In this document: positions 34,991 to 46,984 of the stretch, one piece after another
How positions within the stretch are numbered: position 1 is the first letter of the stretch
Layout of the letters: every line of letters begins with the position of its first letter
NCBI GenBank assembly: GCA_008704415.1
Contig: VXIS01000227.1
Location: 16,388 to 80,387, forward strand
DNA length: 64,000 nucleotides
Direction: 5' to 3'
DNA from: Sphaerosporella brunnea
Lineage: Eukaryota > Ascomycota > Pezizomycetes > Pezizales > Pyronemataceae
Notes under the pieces: model-generated
Seen by the model: only the letters and a program-made list of their open reading frames with translations
Told to the model about the DNA's origin: nothing
The model's database searches: none
Translations under genes and position numbers: made by a program

Positions 34991-35966
34991 AAAGGAGTGG
35001 AAGAGAGTTTAGTCCTTTCTAGACTAATGCTAAGTACCAGCGATCGGGGGACGCTGCTCGAGATGGAGGGAAGAGAGGGGGCGGAGAATGAAGGAAGAAG
35101 AAGAAGCGGGTTTGGAGTGGTTTTGGTGATGAAGGGAGAAAGGAGATGAGGGTGCTGGCAGAGAGAAAAAAGGGTGAGCGCGAAGAAGCAACAGGGGACA
35201 AGCCGCAGCGATGCCAAGACTCAGATGCTTGGGCCAAGCCAGCGCAGGCAAGTGTGCGACGTGAGTTTTTATTTTATGTAACGAGAGCGATCCGCCAGCC
35301 CCAACCCAACCCAACGACGGCGATTCAGGGCGACGGCGGGCGTGTGGAGGGTGCGGAGGGCCTTTCTTTGCAGTGCCAGCCTTGCGGAGCCCAGCCGAAA
35401 ATCATCTCCGCGCAAAGGCGTGCCCTAGCAGTCCGGATCCAGACTCCCACCCACTCCACGGTCTGTGGAGAGCCAGCCGGACAGCCGCGGCCTTCTTCGA
35501 TGAAGTGTCCTTTGCCACGCATTTCATTACTACACGTGACAATTGGAGGAGTATGGGAATCTATCTCCTCTTCGAGCGAAAAGAAAAAATCCCAAAAAAA
35601 AAAAGTATACTATGCTACCACTCCATGATTCCCAGGACCAGCGAAAGAGTCAAAAAAAAAAAAAAAAAAAGACACCCAGCGGCAAGCAACGGCAGACAGA
35701 GCAATCAAAAACGCACAGACACCGATTACTACAAGAAAATACAATACCCAACCCCGAGAAAGCCGGCAGAAAAGGATAAGGAAAAGAGAAAGCAGAAAAG
35801 AAAGGTCATCAAAGAAATCAGACCCCCACTCCAGTTTGAAAGCAATAGCAAACAGAAAAAAAAAGAAAAAAACCTATCAATACAATTCTCCATGAAAAAT
35901 GCGGAGATCTGAAGAAAGAAAAAATTTGAACCACAAAGGAAAGCTGAATCAATGACTACGACAGTA
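34991..35966. other. Intergenic, A-rich
   Basis: Promoter of the Tra2-like gene and 3' flank of the Nto1 gene. A19 tract at 35652-35670 and other A-rich stretches; no gene supported. Confidence 0.6.
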
Positions 35967-38606
35967 TCATCGTCTCTTCTTCCGAACAGAGGTAGCTGCC
36001 CTCCCACCCCCGCTCCTCCCATTACTCCTGGTCGTAGCCTTGCGACTTCTCCTGCTAGGCGTCACCTCATTCTCTGCAAGCCCCACTTCGTCATCTTCAT
36101 CCGCATTGGCATCATTTCCATTCATACCCATACTTAGGTTCTCGTCCAAGTCTTCCGGATAGTCGCTCAGAACACTAGTGGTGTCGAAGTGCTCATGATC
36201 CATTCCCTTCTCGGGGATCCCAAGGTTCGGCGGAAGGTCGGGCAAATCCGACATTGGGTCCCGCAATCGTGATGCGTACGGGACGTCGAGCGTCGCATTA
36301 GCGGTATTTGAGGATATCCTGCCAACCGAGCTCGCCGAGTCTCCCATATTCATGCCAAGAGGCGAGGGAAGATCTTCTGGACGATACCCACCAAGCAGAT
36401 CATCATCTGTACCAAGTTCTTCGTGTGTTGAATCCATGTCTGGTAATGGGAAATTATTCATTGGATTATTGACAACCGTGGGAAGGTCGTTTCCAAGAGT
36501 ATATGCCATCGCTAGCTCATCATCGAGTTCACCTTCTGCATCTTCATCGTGAAGGTCCGAATGCAAGGGTAGATGGCTTTCGGGCGCAGGCGGAGCAGCA
36601 ACAGAAACCGGTTCTGCCGGCGGAGGCGGCAAAAAGTCGTCATCGAGATCCCCAGGAGCATCCTCCATATCGCAATCCTCCTCGGTGATGAAGCTCGCCA
36701 TATGCGAGTCTTGCGGCGTTGAAACGACCCCATTCATGTTTTCGGGCGCCGGGTTTGTCAATTCAGTCGTCGCATTCGCTGAATCCTCGGATGGCCGAGG
36801 CGGTAACTTAGTCTTACCCTTCGTGGGCTCGTTGTCCACCTCCATCTCCGATGGCCTGTAGTCCTTCACATACCATGGAGGTCGGTTCTTGTCGCCTGAT
36901 CCTACAAGCAACTCTTTTGCAAGAGCTTTGGATACGGAACCTAGAATGGTACCACCCATGGCCAACTGCGTGGGATCGATAGAGAGTGTCTTGTCTTTGC
37001 CCAATTCCGGCAAAGCTTCCTTGACGAGTTGATCAGAAGGACTGTTGGGTGAGTGTGATGAGTCTCTGCCGTTCGGAAGTCCGTCAATGCTCAAGTGTTG
37101 CGGTAGTCGCGGTCGTTTGGTCGGCCGCTCTTGCCTTTCTTCCCTGATCTCCCTCTCCTTTGCCAACGTCTCCTTGAAGGAGCTGTCAAGCTTCTTCAAA
37201 ATATCTGCACCAACAACCTCGCTATCTTCCACGGACGATTTTGGGGGGTTAAACGCTATGGATGGTGGAACGTATCTTTTGACTCGGATGTCGAATTCCA
37301 ACCGCGGCTCGGCAGGCGAAGACTTCAACACAGACCGAACGTCCAAAGCGAATGCGGAGACGCTTGGATAGAGTCGGTTTTCTAAGCGATCCCGGATGAG
37401 ACCGAATCCGAGCTGGAAAAGGTTGCTAGTGTCTAGTCTACATGTTGTTAATAATCTCGAAACGTCGCAGTTAGGTGATAACTCACTCCTGTGCTTCTTC
37501 CAGCACATTGCTCATAAGAGGACGTTCCGGGAAGAACATGGCATCCACAAAGTCCTCCAACATCTCAACATCCATAACTCTTCCATCCTCCCTCTCTCTA
37601 ACGGCCTTCACAATGCTCATTAATCCAAGTAGATCTTTTTCGAGGTCTCCTGCAAAATCTTTCCGCCGTTCTAATTTCTTCTCGCCTTGTGTACGGCCCA
37701 GTGAAGCATAGTTCTTTCGAGTGACCTCTATTGATGTAAAACTATTGCTATCTGCCTGCACTTGAAGCCTTCGGACCAAACTTGCTCCACGTCGGGCTTC
37801 TCGTTTCAATGTCCAGTATTTGCATGCCTCGGCAGCGAAGTTTCTGACATTGGTGATTCCGAAGGTTTTGAGGGATGTGACAAGCACCTCAAGGATGATC
37901 TTTGGTATCACTGGGGCTCCTGAGGGCAGTTTCCATATCGTCCTTTGGTCAGCCTTCCGCTTGTCGCCCATTCTTTGATAGATCCGCGACATATCGTCTT
38001 CGAGGGTAAGTTGAGGTCTTGCCACGGCGGCGGCGTGCGAGTCGCCCCATTCACGACCTGTGAAATTGGTAGCGTAAAATTCCATAGCCTCCGCAGCAGC
38101 ATTGTCGACCTGCCCTGTTGTCAGAAACAGTGAAGATTGACTAGGAGGGGCAACTGCTTACATCATTTTCTTTCCTCCAGTCGGGCGGAACATGCTTGTG
38201 ACAAAGAGCTTTGAGGCTGGACGATTCCAACAGAGCTCCCTGTCCACTACTGTTTTTCATCTTCATGTGCAGTCTTGCTCGACGGCCACAAGTGACGTGG
38301 AATGCTTGGAAGCAGCTCCTGTTACTGCACTGAATGCAGGCACCCATCCTTTGTTTGCAGATGTAGCAATTCTAAAACACCAAAGTAAGCGTGATACAAA
38401 GAACGACGACAGGGCCAATTTACCAGCTTCCAGCGTGACTTTGGCACACTTTCTACACCTTCTACTGGTTCCATGAATGCTGGATTTGCCAACCTGACTT
38501 CAGGAATCCAGATGGCGCAAAGTAAGTGGGCCCATCGGTTTGTAGTCGTCTGCTTGAACGCACCGTCCGTGTTCGGGCAGAATACACAGTGCTTTTAAAA
38601 TGTAAG

Positions 38607-38642
<36 letters not shown>

Positions 38643-40513
38643 TCGACGCAAAGAAAGCGGATACATACAGCTGTTTGTCGTGGGATTTGCTGGCATTTTC
38701 TGCAATGCCACTGTCCTTCAGGGATGTAAGGTACTCCATAACATTCTTGATGAACGGCCAAGTTGCATCCATCGCAAAAAACGATAGCATTCGCGTTCTC
38801 ACACTCTCCGTCATCACATATGGCGCACTTGCTGTCCTCGGCTCCTTCGTCTTCATCATCCTCGCCAGCTCTGCCCGAGCTTCGCCTTCTGTTTGGCCAT
38901 CCAGCGCCATGTGGTTTGGCCGGGACTTTAGGCATCTTCCGCTCGAGGTTCACCCACTGTTTTTCGATCTTGGTCATGGCAAACTCGAACACTTCCTGAC
39001 TGACCTTGTTATCACCAGTTATCATTCGTTTCGAGTTGTAGTTATTCAGCCACTGATCATCTTGCTCGTCCATATCATATTCCACCAGATCGAGCGCTAC
39101 CGGACCAAGTTCTTCGTCCACGCCAAAATCGGGTTGGTCTCTCAACAAAGTAGGCGGGCATTCGAATCGTGTCGACTTCTGGTACCCAACAGCGAGCATG
39201 TTTTCTGACATTGGTTGTGCCCGGTCGAATGAGTGTGCACCGTTGAACCCGCGTAGCCCCATGCCATCAATCCCATTCCGGGCGCTCTCAGAGAATTTGA
39301 ATTCCTGGATTTTGCGGAATGATGGTTCACGCAAATGAAGCTTTTCATGCGGATTCTCAACCCGACCTTGTGCCCGAGGCTTCCGTGCAGTGGCAGGCGG
39401 TAATGGGCGCGGTGGGGGTTTTCCGGCAGTTGTTCTATGCGCTCGTAACGATGCAAGTGTGGGGACATCGCTCATCCCACGCTTCACGGGTGAAGGGCCG
39501 GTATCTGGAGCCGACGGTGTGGTAGGCGGGGGTGTAGGGGCTACTTGGGCAACGCCATCATCCTTCAGAGGTCCATCGGTGGGCGTTGCGGCCGGCGTTT
39601 CTGTTTGAGCGGGAGGTGGCTGTGACTGCGCGGCCAACGCTGGATCTATGGGCAGTGAACCTGATGAATCGGTGACGGGTATTGGAGGAGGTGTCAGCGC
39701 TGCGAGCGCCGGGTCAATAGCCAGGCCATTCATGATGCCTTCCGTAGGTACCGAGAAGCGAACAGCAAGATCGCCGTTGGTGGTGGCAGACATTGGGTCA
39801 ACATTTGTGGACACATCATTCGGCGGAGATGACACTGGCGAAGTCGCAGACTCTGGTCCAGGTTTTGATATGTATTCTTCTGTGGTGTCCTGAGGCTGGC
39901 TGGAACCTTCTGAACGTGCCCTGCCTGTATCGGACGTGTCTTGCTGCGGTTCTTCCTTTGTTGATACGATGTCCATGTCTTTCCGCATTTCTTCCTCTTC
40001 TTTTATATCCAATATCTTGACCGTCTTTGTCTCCGGTGGTTTGTAGTTCTCTCCGTCCACCTCTTCAGCCGTGAGCACTAGCAGAGGCTGTTCGACATCT
40101 AATCCAGGGTGGAACTCGAAATAGCTCCTCTCCTCACGCGGTTTATACACACCGTCCGGACCTATAGAGGAAGGCGGCGGCAGCGCCGGCGCCACCCTCC
40201 GCAGAGAAGCTGGTACTTCTCCCTTCTGCGCACTCTTCATGATCTCCTTGTAGACGGAAGCGGGGATCTCTTCGCCAGTGCTAGGGTGGATATAGCGTCC
40301 ACCGCCACCGGCTCCGCCTGGTCTGTAGCCATTCTGATATGTAGGTCTCCGGCGGCCAGAAGGCGTGTTATCCACGAATCTGGACCCGGAGCCGGCCTTT
40401 CTCCGGCTAGTCGAGCTGGTGCCACGCGCGTACAGCCTCGGTCTTCCGCGTCCTCTCCCGCGTATGGGGGTCTGCGTAGGATTCCGCGTCGCCTTGGGAG
40501 AGGTAGAGGCCAT
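35967..40513 (-). CDS. nto1: Nto1-like PHD-finger scaffold of NuA3 histone acetyltransferase
   Basis: BRPF/JADE-type scaffold subunit of the NuA3 complex that brings the MYST acetyltransferase to histone H3. Five exons (40513-38669, 38591-38424, 38371-38162, 38109-37487, 37437-35967) join in frame to 1438 residues. Residues 1-430 are disordered and Pro/Ser-rich. An EPL1-like region lies at about 450-550 (GVDEELGPVALDLVEYDMDE). The PHD finger begins at Cys563 (CAICDDGECENANAIVFCDG ... HQECYGVPYIPEGQWHCRKC). An extended PHD follows across introns 1-3: CVFCPNTDGAFKQT, WAHLLCAIWIPEV, CYICKQRMGACIQC, FHVTCGRRARLHM and LCHKHVPPDW. The ~690-residue C-terminal part contains a helical segment (KNYASLGRTQGEKK) and long acidic disorder ending in a basic tail. 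Intron 3 uses the second of two nearby AG sites. Intron 1 contains a CA microsatellite. Confidence 0.93.
38608..38639. repeat. CA dinucleotide microsatellite in intron 1 of nto1
   Basis: About 16 CA units within a 77-nt intron (38592-38668). Length variation could alter spacing between the splice sites of this short intron. Confidence 0.92.
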
Positions 40514-41188
40514 AGTGTTTGTGGGTAGCGGATGGAGACTTCTGGCGGCTCCGATCAAGAAGCAGCGCAGTCGGTCATGTAGGGGCTAGAGCAGAAAGTG
40601 TGCACACGCGTTTCTGGAGTCGTTGGGAGGTCGTAAGGTGGAGTTGAAGTTCAAAGTTTGGTGATAGGGGGTTGAACGAGGTTGGGCGACGTTCCAAGCT
40701 TGTCGGTTAGTAAGCCAGAGCCGCGAGATGGCGCTTGGACGATCTTGGCATGGCATGGTGGGATTGGCTGGCTGGGGGTTGCATAAGAGCCCAGAGCCTC
40801 ATGACACCTTTTTGTTGAATGGGTCCCAAGCTGAAGAAGCTTTCGATTCTCTCCGCGCGTTGCAGGGACAAGTCTATTTTCTGCGCTCTCTTGGGAGTCG
40901 TCATAGTCTTACTCTTGTGCCTGTCGTCACGCACCGTCACTCCAAGCGCTGCTTGCACGCAAAAAGAACTGTTTCATTTCTTTGTTGTTTTGCCATCTGT
41001 GGTTCTCCGTCTCCTTGGTCTCCTTGGTCTCCTCGTTCTCCTGCCCTGACCGCGGTGGCTCTTTGACGCCGTCGCCCGTCGTCGCCACACCGCCACTGGC
41101 CACCCGCCTGTCGGCTGCTCCACGTCTGTGAGCTGCAGCTCCTGTCAACCAACCCACCCCCACCCCCACCGCCCCCCGCATCTGCGCG
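40514..41188. other. Divergent promoter between nto1 and cystinosin genes
   Basis: About 0.67 kb shared upstream region; contains CTCCTTGGT repeats near 41010-41040 and a CCACCCC-rich leader before 41189. No gene seen. Confidence 0.6.
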
Positions 41189-42910
41189 ATGGACTCCGAT
41201 CAGCAATGGATTGCACTGGCCCACGCCGTCTCGCGCTTGCTTGGCTGGTCGTACTTCCTTTGCTGGGGCGTGTCTTTCTACCCGCAGCTCATCATCAACT
41301 TCAGACGAAAGTCCGTCACTGGCCTGGCTCCCGACTATTTCACTATTAACGTGCTCGGCTTTGCCTGCTACACCGTCTCCTCCCTTTGCTTTCTCTTTTC
41401 CGAGGACATACGGCAGCAGTATGCCCGTCGACATCCCGAGGCCCCAGAGCCAACTGTGCGCTGGAACGACCTTGCATTCGCAGTAAGCACCACCCGTCCC
41501 GCCATCCCTCCCACCCTTTTCTTAGCCCCCCCCTCCCCCTTTCTCCAAAATCCCACTTGCTCGGTTCCTGCGAGATGAGAGATGAGGATGCTCGGCCACC
41601 ACTATTTCCCCATATTGTGGGCTGCCAGATCTTAGATCGATAACCGAGTTACATATGCACGATGTAGGTACACGCTTTGATCATTAGCATAATCACCTGG
41701 TCTCAGTTTTATTGCTGGGGGTATGAGCGTCATCCGCAGCAACGGCTCTCGGCTTCTATGGCCCTGGTCATCATTTTGTGCCTCTGTTCGATAATTTTCA
41801 GCTGCTCCGTCGTGGATGGGAAAATCTTGGAGTGGATTGACGTGGTGAGTCCGGCTCTCCATCAAATTTCCTTTCAAGCACCGCCGGCTTTGTGTGTTAC
41901 GGTTTTTTTTTATTCTTCGTGCCCCCTCGCTTATTGGGATTTCTCGTGTTTGGCTGGACGAGTGACCAATTATGCACATCGTTCTTTCAACCTCTTATTC
42001 GTTCCTCACTTTTCTGCAGTTAGTCTGTGAGGATAGCTTTGCCATTCTGTAGCGCCTTTGGGTAGCATAGGCCGAAGCACAGTCTCGTAGACTTTTTTTT
42101 TGTTTCCCCGCCCATGCCCTTCCAGCGGCAGCGACTCGACGAGCCGTGGCCGCTGTGATACCGACGTCAATTAGGCCTGAACTTGCCAGCGCATGGCATT
42201 CCATGCAAGCCCTTCATATTGGAATTATTACCATTCGCTGGTGGTCATCAGCACGTCCCGCCGATTTCTTTATTTTTATCTGCCCAAAAATTCATATTTT
42301 TAGCTTTTTTTTACCAACATTGCATTTTCCTGCCCAAGCAAGCCTTCACAAAAATCCAGCATCTCCTTCCATACTCTCCATCTCACCAAAGGCGGCTTTA
42401 TAGTATTCTAACACGCCGTAGGTCTATCTCCTCGGCTGGATCAAGCTCTTTATCTCCCTCATCAAATACCTCCCGCAAGCGTTTCTAAACTACAAACGCC
42501 AATCCACCGCCGGCTGGTCGATCGAAAACATCTGCCTCGACTTTTCCGGTGGCCTACTCTCGCTGCTGCAACTTGTCATCGATTCCTCCCTCCAGGGCAA
42601 CTGGTCCGGCCTCATCGGCAATCCTGTTAAATTCGGCCTCTCGCAGATCGCCATGGGTTTCGATTGCGTCTTCTTGTGGCAGCATTATGTGCTCTATGCC
42701 GGCGGGAAGGAGATGGAGGAGGAAAGTAGTGAGGACGGGTATGGCGCTGTTGAGGAGGTTAGGAGGCCTAGGGCTAGGAGGGATAGTGCTGTACTTAGGG
42801 GGCTGTGGAGGTGGGCGAGAGCCGGGGATGTTGAGGTTGGTGAAAGAGCGGAGAGGAGGGGGCTGCTGGCTACGCGGGAGGCGGCGGCGGCCACGGGCTG
42901 CAATGAATGA
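41189..42910 (+). CDS. ers1: Cystinosin/Ers1-like lysosomal (vacuolar) transporter
   Basis: Seven-helix PQ-loop membrane protein; family members export cystine from the lysosome or vacuole with protons. Three exons (41189-41482, 41668-41844, 42422-42910) join to 319 residues. The first PQ-loop motif reads SFYPQLIINFRRKSVTGL (Pro-Gln at 32-33) and the second KYLPQAFLNYKRQSTAGWS (Pro-Gln at 175-176), the two hallmark repeats. Hydrophobic segments fit helices between and after them (VLGFACYTVSSLCFLF, ALVIILCLCSIIFSC, LLSLLQLVID, FDCVFLWQHYVLY). The cytosolic tail is charged (Arg/Glu-rich). Intron 2 is 577 nt, much longer than neighbouring introns, yet the flanking exons join in frame at the position expected from the family. 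Confidence 0.93.
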
Positions 42911-43921
42911 TGAGTGCTGGGGTTGCATTAGGTGGCGGCTGTGGTTTGTTGAGTTGATAGAATGATACCATTGGTTTTGGTGGGGTTGCGGCCATTGCAA
43001 CTTGGGAAACTGGGCGCCTATAGAGCGAGGTTCTATAGAAACAAACAATCATTTATTCCTGTTGTAAAGAGCCAAGGATAGAACAGGGGGGCGGGGACCC
43101 CATAGTCTACAGCAATGGTCTATTTGGCGCCGGCAAGGCTTCCACAATGTCAACCGTCATGGACAGGCTGGGGCCCGTATCCAAAATGCATGATTTTACT
43201 ACAGTTTCCAATCACTAAGCAGCAAGCGGGGTAAAATTATCCAGGAACCCATCGCTGCAACGCCAACCCACAAATCACTTTTACTATCATACCGCCTTAC
43301 AAAAAGGCTGAACTTAAAACTTGAGGTAGCTATTCAGCCTCGAATCGGCAGTTTATATCATGCCACTCGGACTTCGCGTGGTTTCATTGCTCGTCACTCA
43401 CCTTAGGGCTTTGATGAGCTCGAGCGGTAATAATCACTGATAGGGCGCTCTTTGGGCAGTGTTTACTCATGATGTGGCTTGGGGAGCTTTTGGGACCGTC
43501 GCCTGTTTCGTCAATGAAATCTTGGGGTCAGGGCGGATGGTATGCTCCATGCGGCCTCTTGGAGTGATAATATGAGGCATCAGAGGTTGAAGATGGGTCC
43601 AAAGCTCTTCGAGTGTTTGCAATGAACCCAGTGACTTCCTATATACATGATAGCACAGAACCATCGTAGGATCAGATGAGCAGAACGAACAGCTCCGCCG
43701 CCATATCCAAAGAATCTCGTTCGAACAGCCATAAACGTGCAGAGTCATAAATTGCAACGTCGAAACAATTGAAGAAGCACAAAAGTCAATTCTATACCAC
43801 TGATGGGAACACTGTAAACAAAAAAGCCCACAACCCCAACAAGACCTAACTCATCGCTCAACACACCGAGGAAAAAGTTGTCGCACCACTTCTTGCCGCC
43901 CCGATACCACCTAATCGCAAT
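42911..43921. other. Intergenic, no supported gene
   Basis: About 1 kb between cystinosin and the CSN1 locus. Short frames on both strands lack conserved motifs. Confidence 0.6.
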
Positions 43922-44309
43922 ATGCCGCTCACCGTCAACGTTAAGTCCACCGTCTCATCCCTTGTAACCATTGTTGATGTGGAAGTCTTCCCAATGTACC
44001 GTGGCGATGACAACGCCCGCTTGATTAGCCGGGCGTTGGACTCGGACAACGTACGTGGAAGTCTTACTACTGTCGGAACCCTGGATATTTCACTGAGCAG
44101 AAGTACTGACTATCCGGATTCTGCAGGATGGGGAAGACTACGTTACGTTCGCCAACATGGCGAGCCTCGAAAAGCCGTTCCCGGTCGTAGTCTCTGACCC
44201 GAAGCACCGCCGCCGGCGACCGAAGTTCACTAAGACCAACTGGAAGCCGCGACCAGGAGATGAGGAATACTGGGAGGCTAAATGGCGACAAGAGTTGGAT
44301 GTTGGAACT
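43922..44309 (+). CDS. Two upstream exons, either a CSN1 extension or a separate small gene
   Basis: Exons 43922-44050 and 44127-44309, separated by a 76-nt intron (GTACGT...CTGCAG), encode 104 residues. The sequence includes LVTIVDVEVFPMYRGDD, DGEDYVTFANMASLEKPFP and PKFTKTNWKPRPGDEEYW; I do not recognise a family. A perfect donor GTAAGT follows, with a branch-like GCTAAC at about 44436 and an acceptor CTCAG at 44460. Splicing there is in phase 0 with the CSN1 frame through 19 extra codons before its ATG. Alternatively this is an independent gene reading through the donor to a stop at 44340-44342. Confidence 0.55.
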
Positions 44310-44517
44310 GTAAGTAGAAATAGTTGCTTCTATGAGCTTTAGAATGTCGTTGGACCCATGATGGTTGATCATGCATGGATCAGCACTCGCCAGGCCCCGC
44401 GGCATCTTATCTTATCTTGGCGTAATCTGCAAGTAGCTAACTTGAATCTGTGAGCCTCAGCTCTCGCACAACGACTCCCGCTCCCGCACGCATCAATTAC
44501 ACAACGACCCCGTCAAC

Positions 44518-46179
44518 ATGTCACCCGATTCGTTGCGAGCCTTCTTCGAGCAGCGCGAAGCTGCTAAACATACCGTCGTTCACGGTACGGCTCCTACGCC
44601 CCTTAGGCTCGTCGAAATAGCTTTCTGACCCCACTAGGCGCCCCACGTTTCGACCTCGAAGGATACCTCTCCAACTACAGCGGTACAAACCATCGCTTCG
44701 CGGAGGCATCTCACAAGAGGAAAAGCTGACCTATCTGCATCTATAGGACGTACTCGAGTCGATCGCCTCATCCACATCGGTACCCACTCGGTTCCACTCG
44801 CCATCGAAGCTCTAAAGTTGGTGATCAAGCTTCTCAAGCAGGGCACCGATGTTGTTAGATATAAGTTTGCGGTGTCGGTTCTACAGAAGATCTCACCGCA
44901 CGATCCCGACGCGAGGCTAGATGAAGACTGGGCAGACAGGACTGCTCGCAAAGTCCAAATTGAGACCGAGAAGATGGAAGCGGCGTTGAAGAGCTACAAA
45001 CACAATTTGATCAAGGAGAGCATCAGGGTATGCGAGTCGTTCTTTGTCTTCTATTTTTGTCTGGGATTATACTGATGCTTCGATCTGAATAACAGATGGG
45101 CCACGAAGACCTCGGTAACCATTTCTACGCGTCTGGAGACCTGACCAACGCTTTCAAGTGTTACAGCCGGATGCGTGACTTCTGCACCGCCCCCAAGCAT
45201 GTCCTTGACATGTCTCTCCAAATAATACGTGTGTGCATTGAACAGGGCAACATGTTGTCGGTCCAAACCCACGTCTCAAAAATCCGCAACCTACACAAGA
45301 CTTCAGAAGATGAAGAGGAGGCTTTGAAGCCCAAGCTTGCCGCTGCTATGGGGCTGGCCCATCTGTCCGCCGGCCACTACCTCAGCGCAGCAAGATGTTT
45401 TTTGGAGTGTCCGCCCACCCTTGGCAGTACCTTCAACGATGTCATGTCCTCCAACGATGTCGCCATCTACGGCGGCTTGTGCGCTCTCGCTTCGATGGAT
45501 CGTCAAGCCTTGAAGTCTGAGGTCCTTGATAACAACCACTTCCGCGGCTTCTTGGAGTTGGAACCGCATATGCGTCGTGCCATCCACTACTTCTACTCTG
45601 CAAAGTACTCCAACTGCTTGCAGATCCTCGAGGAGTACAAGAACGACTATCTTTTGGACATCCACCTGTATCACCATGTGAGGTCGCTTTACGACAGCAT
45701 TCGTTCCAAGAGCATTGTCCAGTACTTCATTCCGTTCTCGTGCGTCACCTTATCCAGTATGGCAGAGGCGTTTGCGACCAACGAGGCCCGGCTGGAGTCT
45801 GAGCTTGTGGGCATGATCCAGAGTGGCATCTTGGATGCCAGGATCGATACCCAGAACAGAGTACGTGACTCATGCCAACTAACCCCTCGCTGGCTCTGGC
45901 GCTAACTGGTGAATGCAGCTTCTGGTGGCCAAGGAGACGGACCTGCGCGCCAGCGTCCACAAGAACGTGCTCGACATGGCCAGCAATTACGAGCGATCCG
46001 CACGGCAGAAGCTTACCAGAATTAATATGGCGCGGTCCGGACTGGAGGTCAGGGGTCCCAAGGGACCGTCAACGACGCTCATGGGTGGAACTGGTAGCCA
46101 TGCGGGGGCTGGAATGCAGTTCCAGGACACGAGGGGAGCGTCGTCAAGGGCCCAGGGCTTCCTAGAACGCTTCAGCTAG
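44518..46179 (+). CDS. csn1: COP9 signalosome complex subunit 1 (CSN1/CsnA)
   Basis: PCI-domain subunit of the COP9 signalosome, the nuclear complex that removes Nedd8 from cullins. Exons 44518-44584, 44638-44682, 44747-45027, 45096-45860 and 45919-46179 join to 472 residues. Family-typical blocks in order: FFEQREAAKHTVVHGAPRFD with LEGYLSNYSGRTRVDRLIHI (around 10-50), a helical-repeat region (GHEDLGNHFYASGDLTNAFK; residue ~133 onward), and the PCI region (about 280-400) ending ELVGMIQSGILDARIDTQN. The C-terminus has a Gly-rich linker and the short tail QGFLERFS. All four introns (53, 64, 68 and 58 nt) keep frame. The ATG used gives the usual N-terminus; an in-frame extension from upstream exons is possible. 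Confidence 0.93.
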
Positions 46180-46984
46180 ACGATCTGGTTTTTCCTTTCG
46201 GGCGTTATGTGTACCGCATCTTACCTGCTTTGGTTACTTGTTGTAGCTCATGATTGCGATGGTGTTTACCTGCTGATGCTTTTCTTTCCTGGTTCCTTAT
46301 TTCTTTTCCATGTTACTTTGGTGTTTCTTGGGGATACGGAAAATACGCGGTTCTGCACATGCTCTTTTTTTGAGACCTTCCCATGGATCGTTGAGATGTG
46401 TTGCTCAAGTAAAGTATTTACTTACATGTATGTGGCCCTCCGTTTCGGCCTGCGCTACTAACCCCAGCCGCACGTGATAGCCGCAGTTTTGCCAGCAAAA
46501 ACCAATCGACATGCAGGTTCCCGATTTTTTGATAGTTACTTAAGTGCTTGTCTATGTATGTGCGCTTTGGTAGAGTAGGTACATAGAGTGGCGGATAAAG
46601 ACAAACCGAGAGTTTGCGATAGGCAGCTGACAGTTGGATTCGTACCCTGTGGTGTTGAGTCACTGGAAAGTCGGGGCTGAGGAGTTCCTCATCGAGATCA
46701 TCGAGATCAAGGACTGGTATTCCAATGCACACGAAGCACATCAGCAGGCGTGAGTCTCCCGTTAATACCGACCGAGAGCAGGGTGAGTTCATCGACTGCG
46801 ATTCTGCACGGCGCTTTTCTCCGGCGTTTCTTGATGATTCATGTTGCATCGCTAGCCTCCTTCTATTTGCGGCTTCGCTAAAGTCTATGACGCATTGCCC
46901 CCATTCCGATCCCGCTGCCTTATATCGCTGCCCGCCCGTTCCGTCCTCACCCCCAACAAACCCAAACCACACCAATACAAACAA
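46180..46984. other. Intergenic, no supported gene
   Basis: 3' flank of CSN1 and promoter of the F-box/WD-like gene. The minus-strand open frame across 46418-47437 overlaps the real gene and has no motif. Confidence 0.6.
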
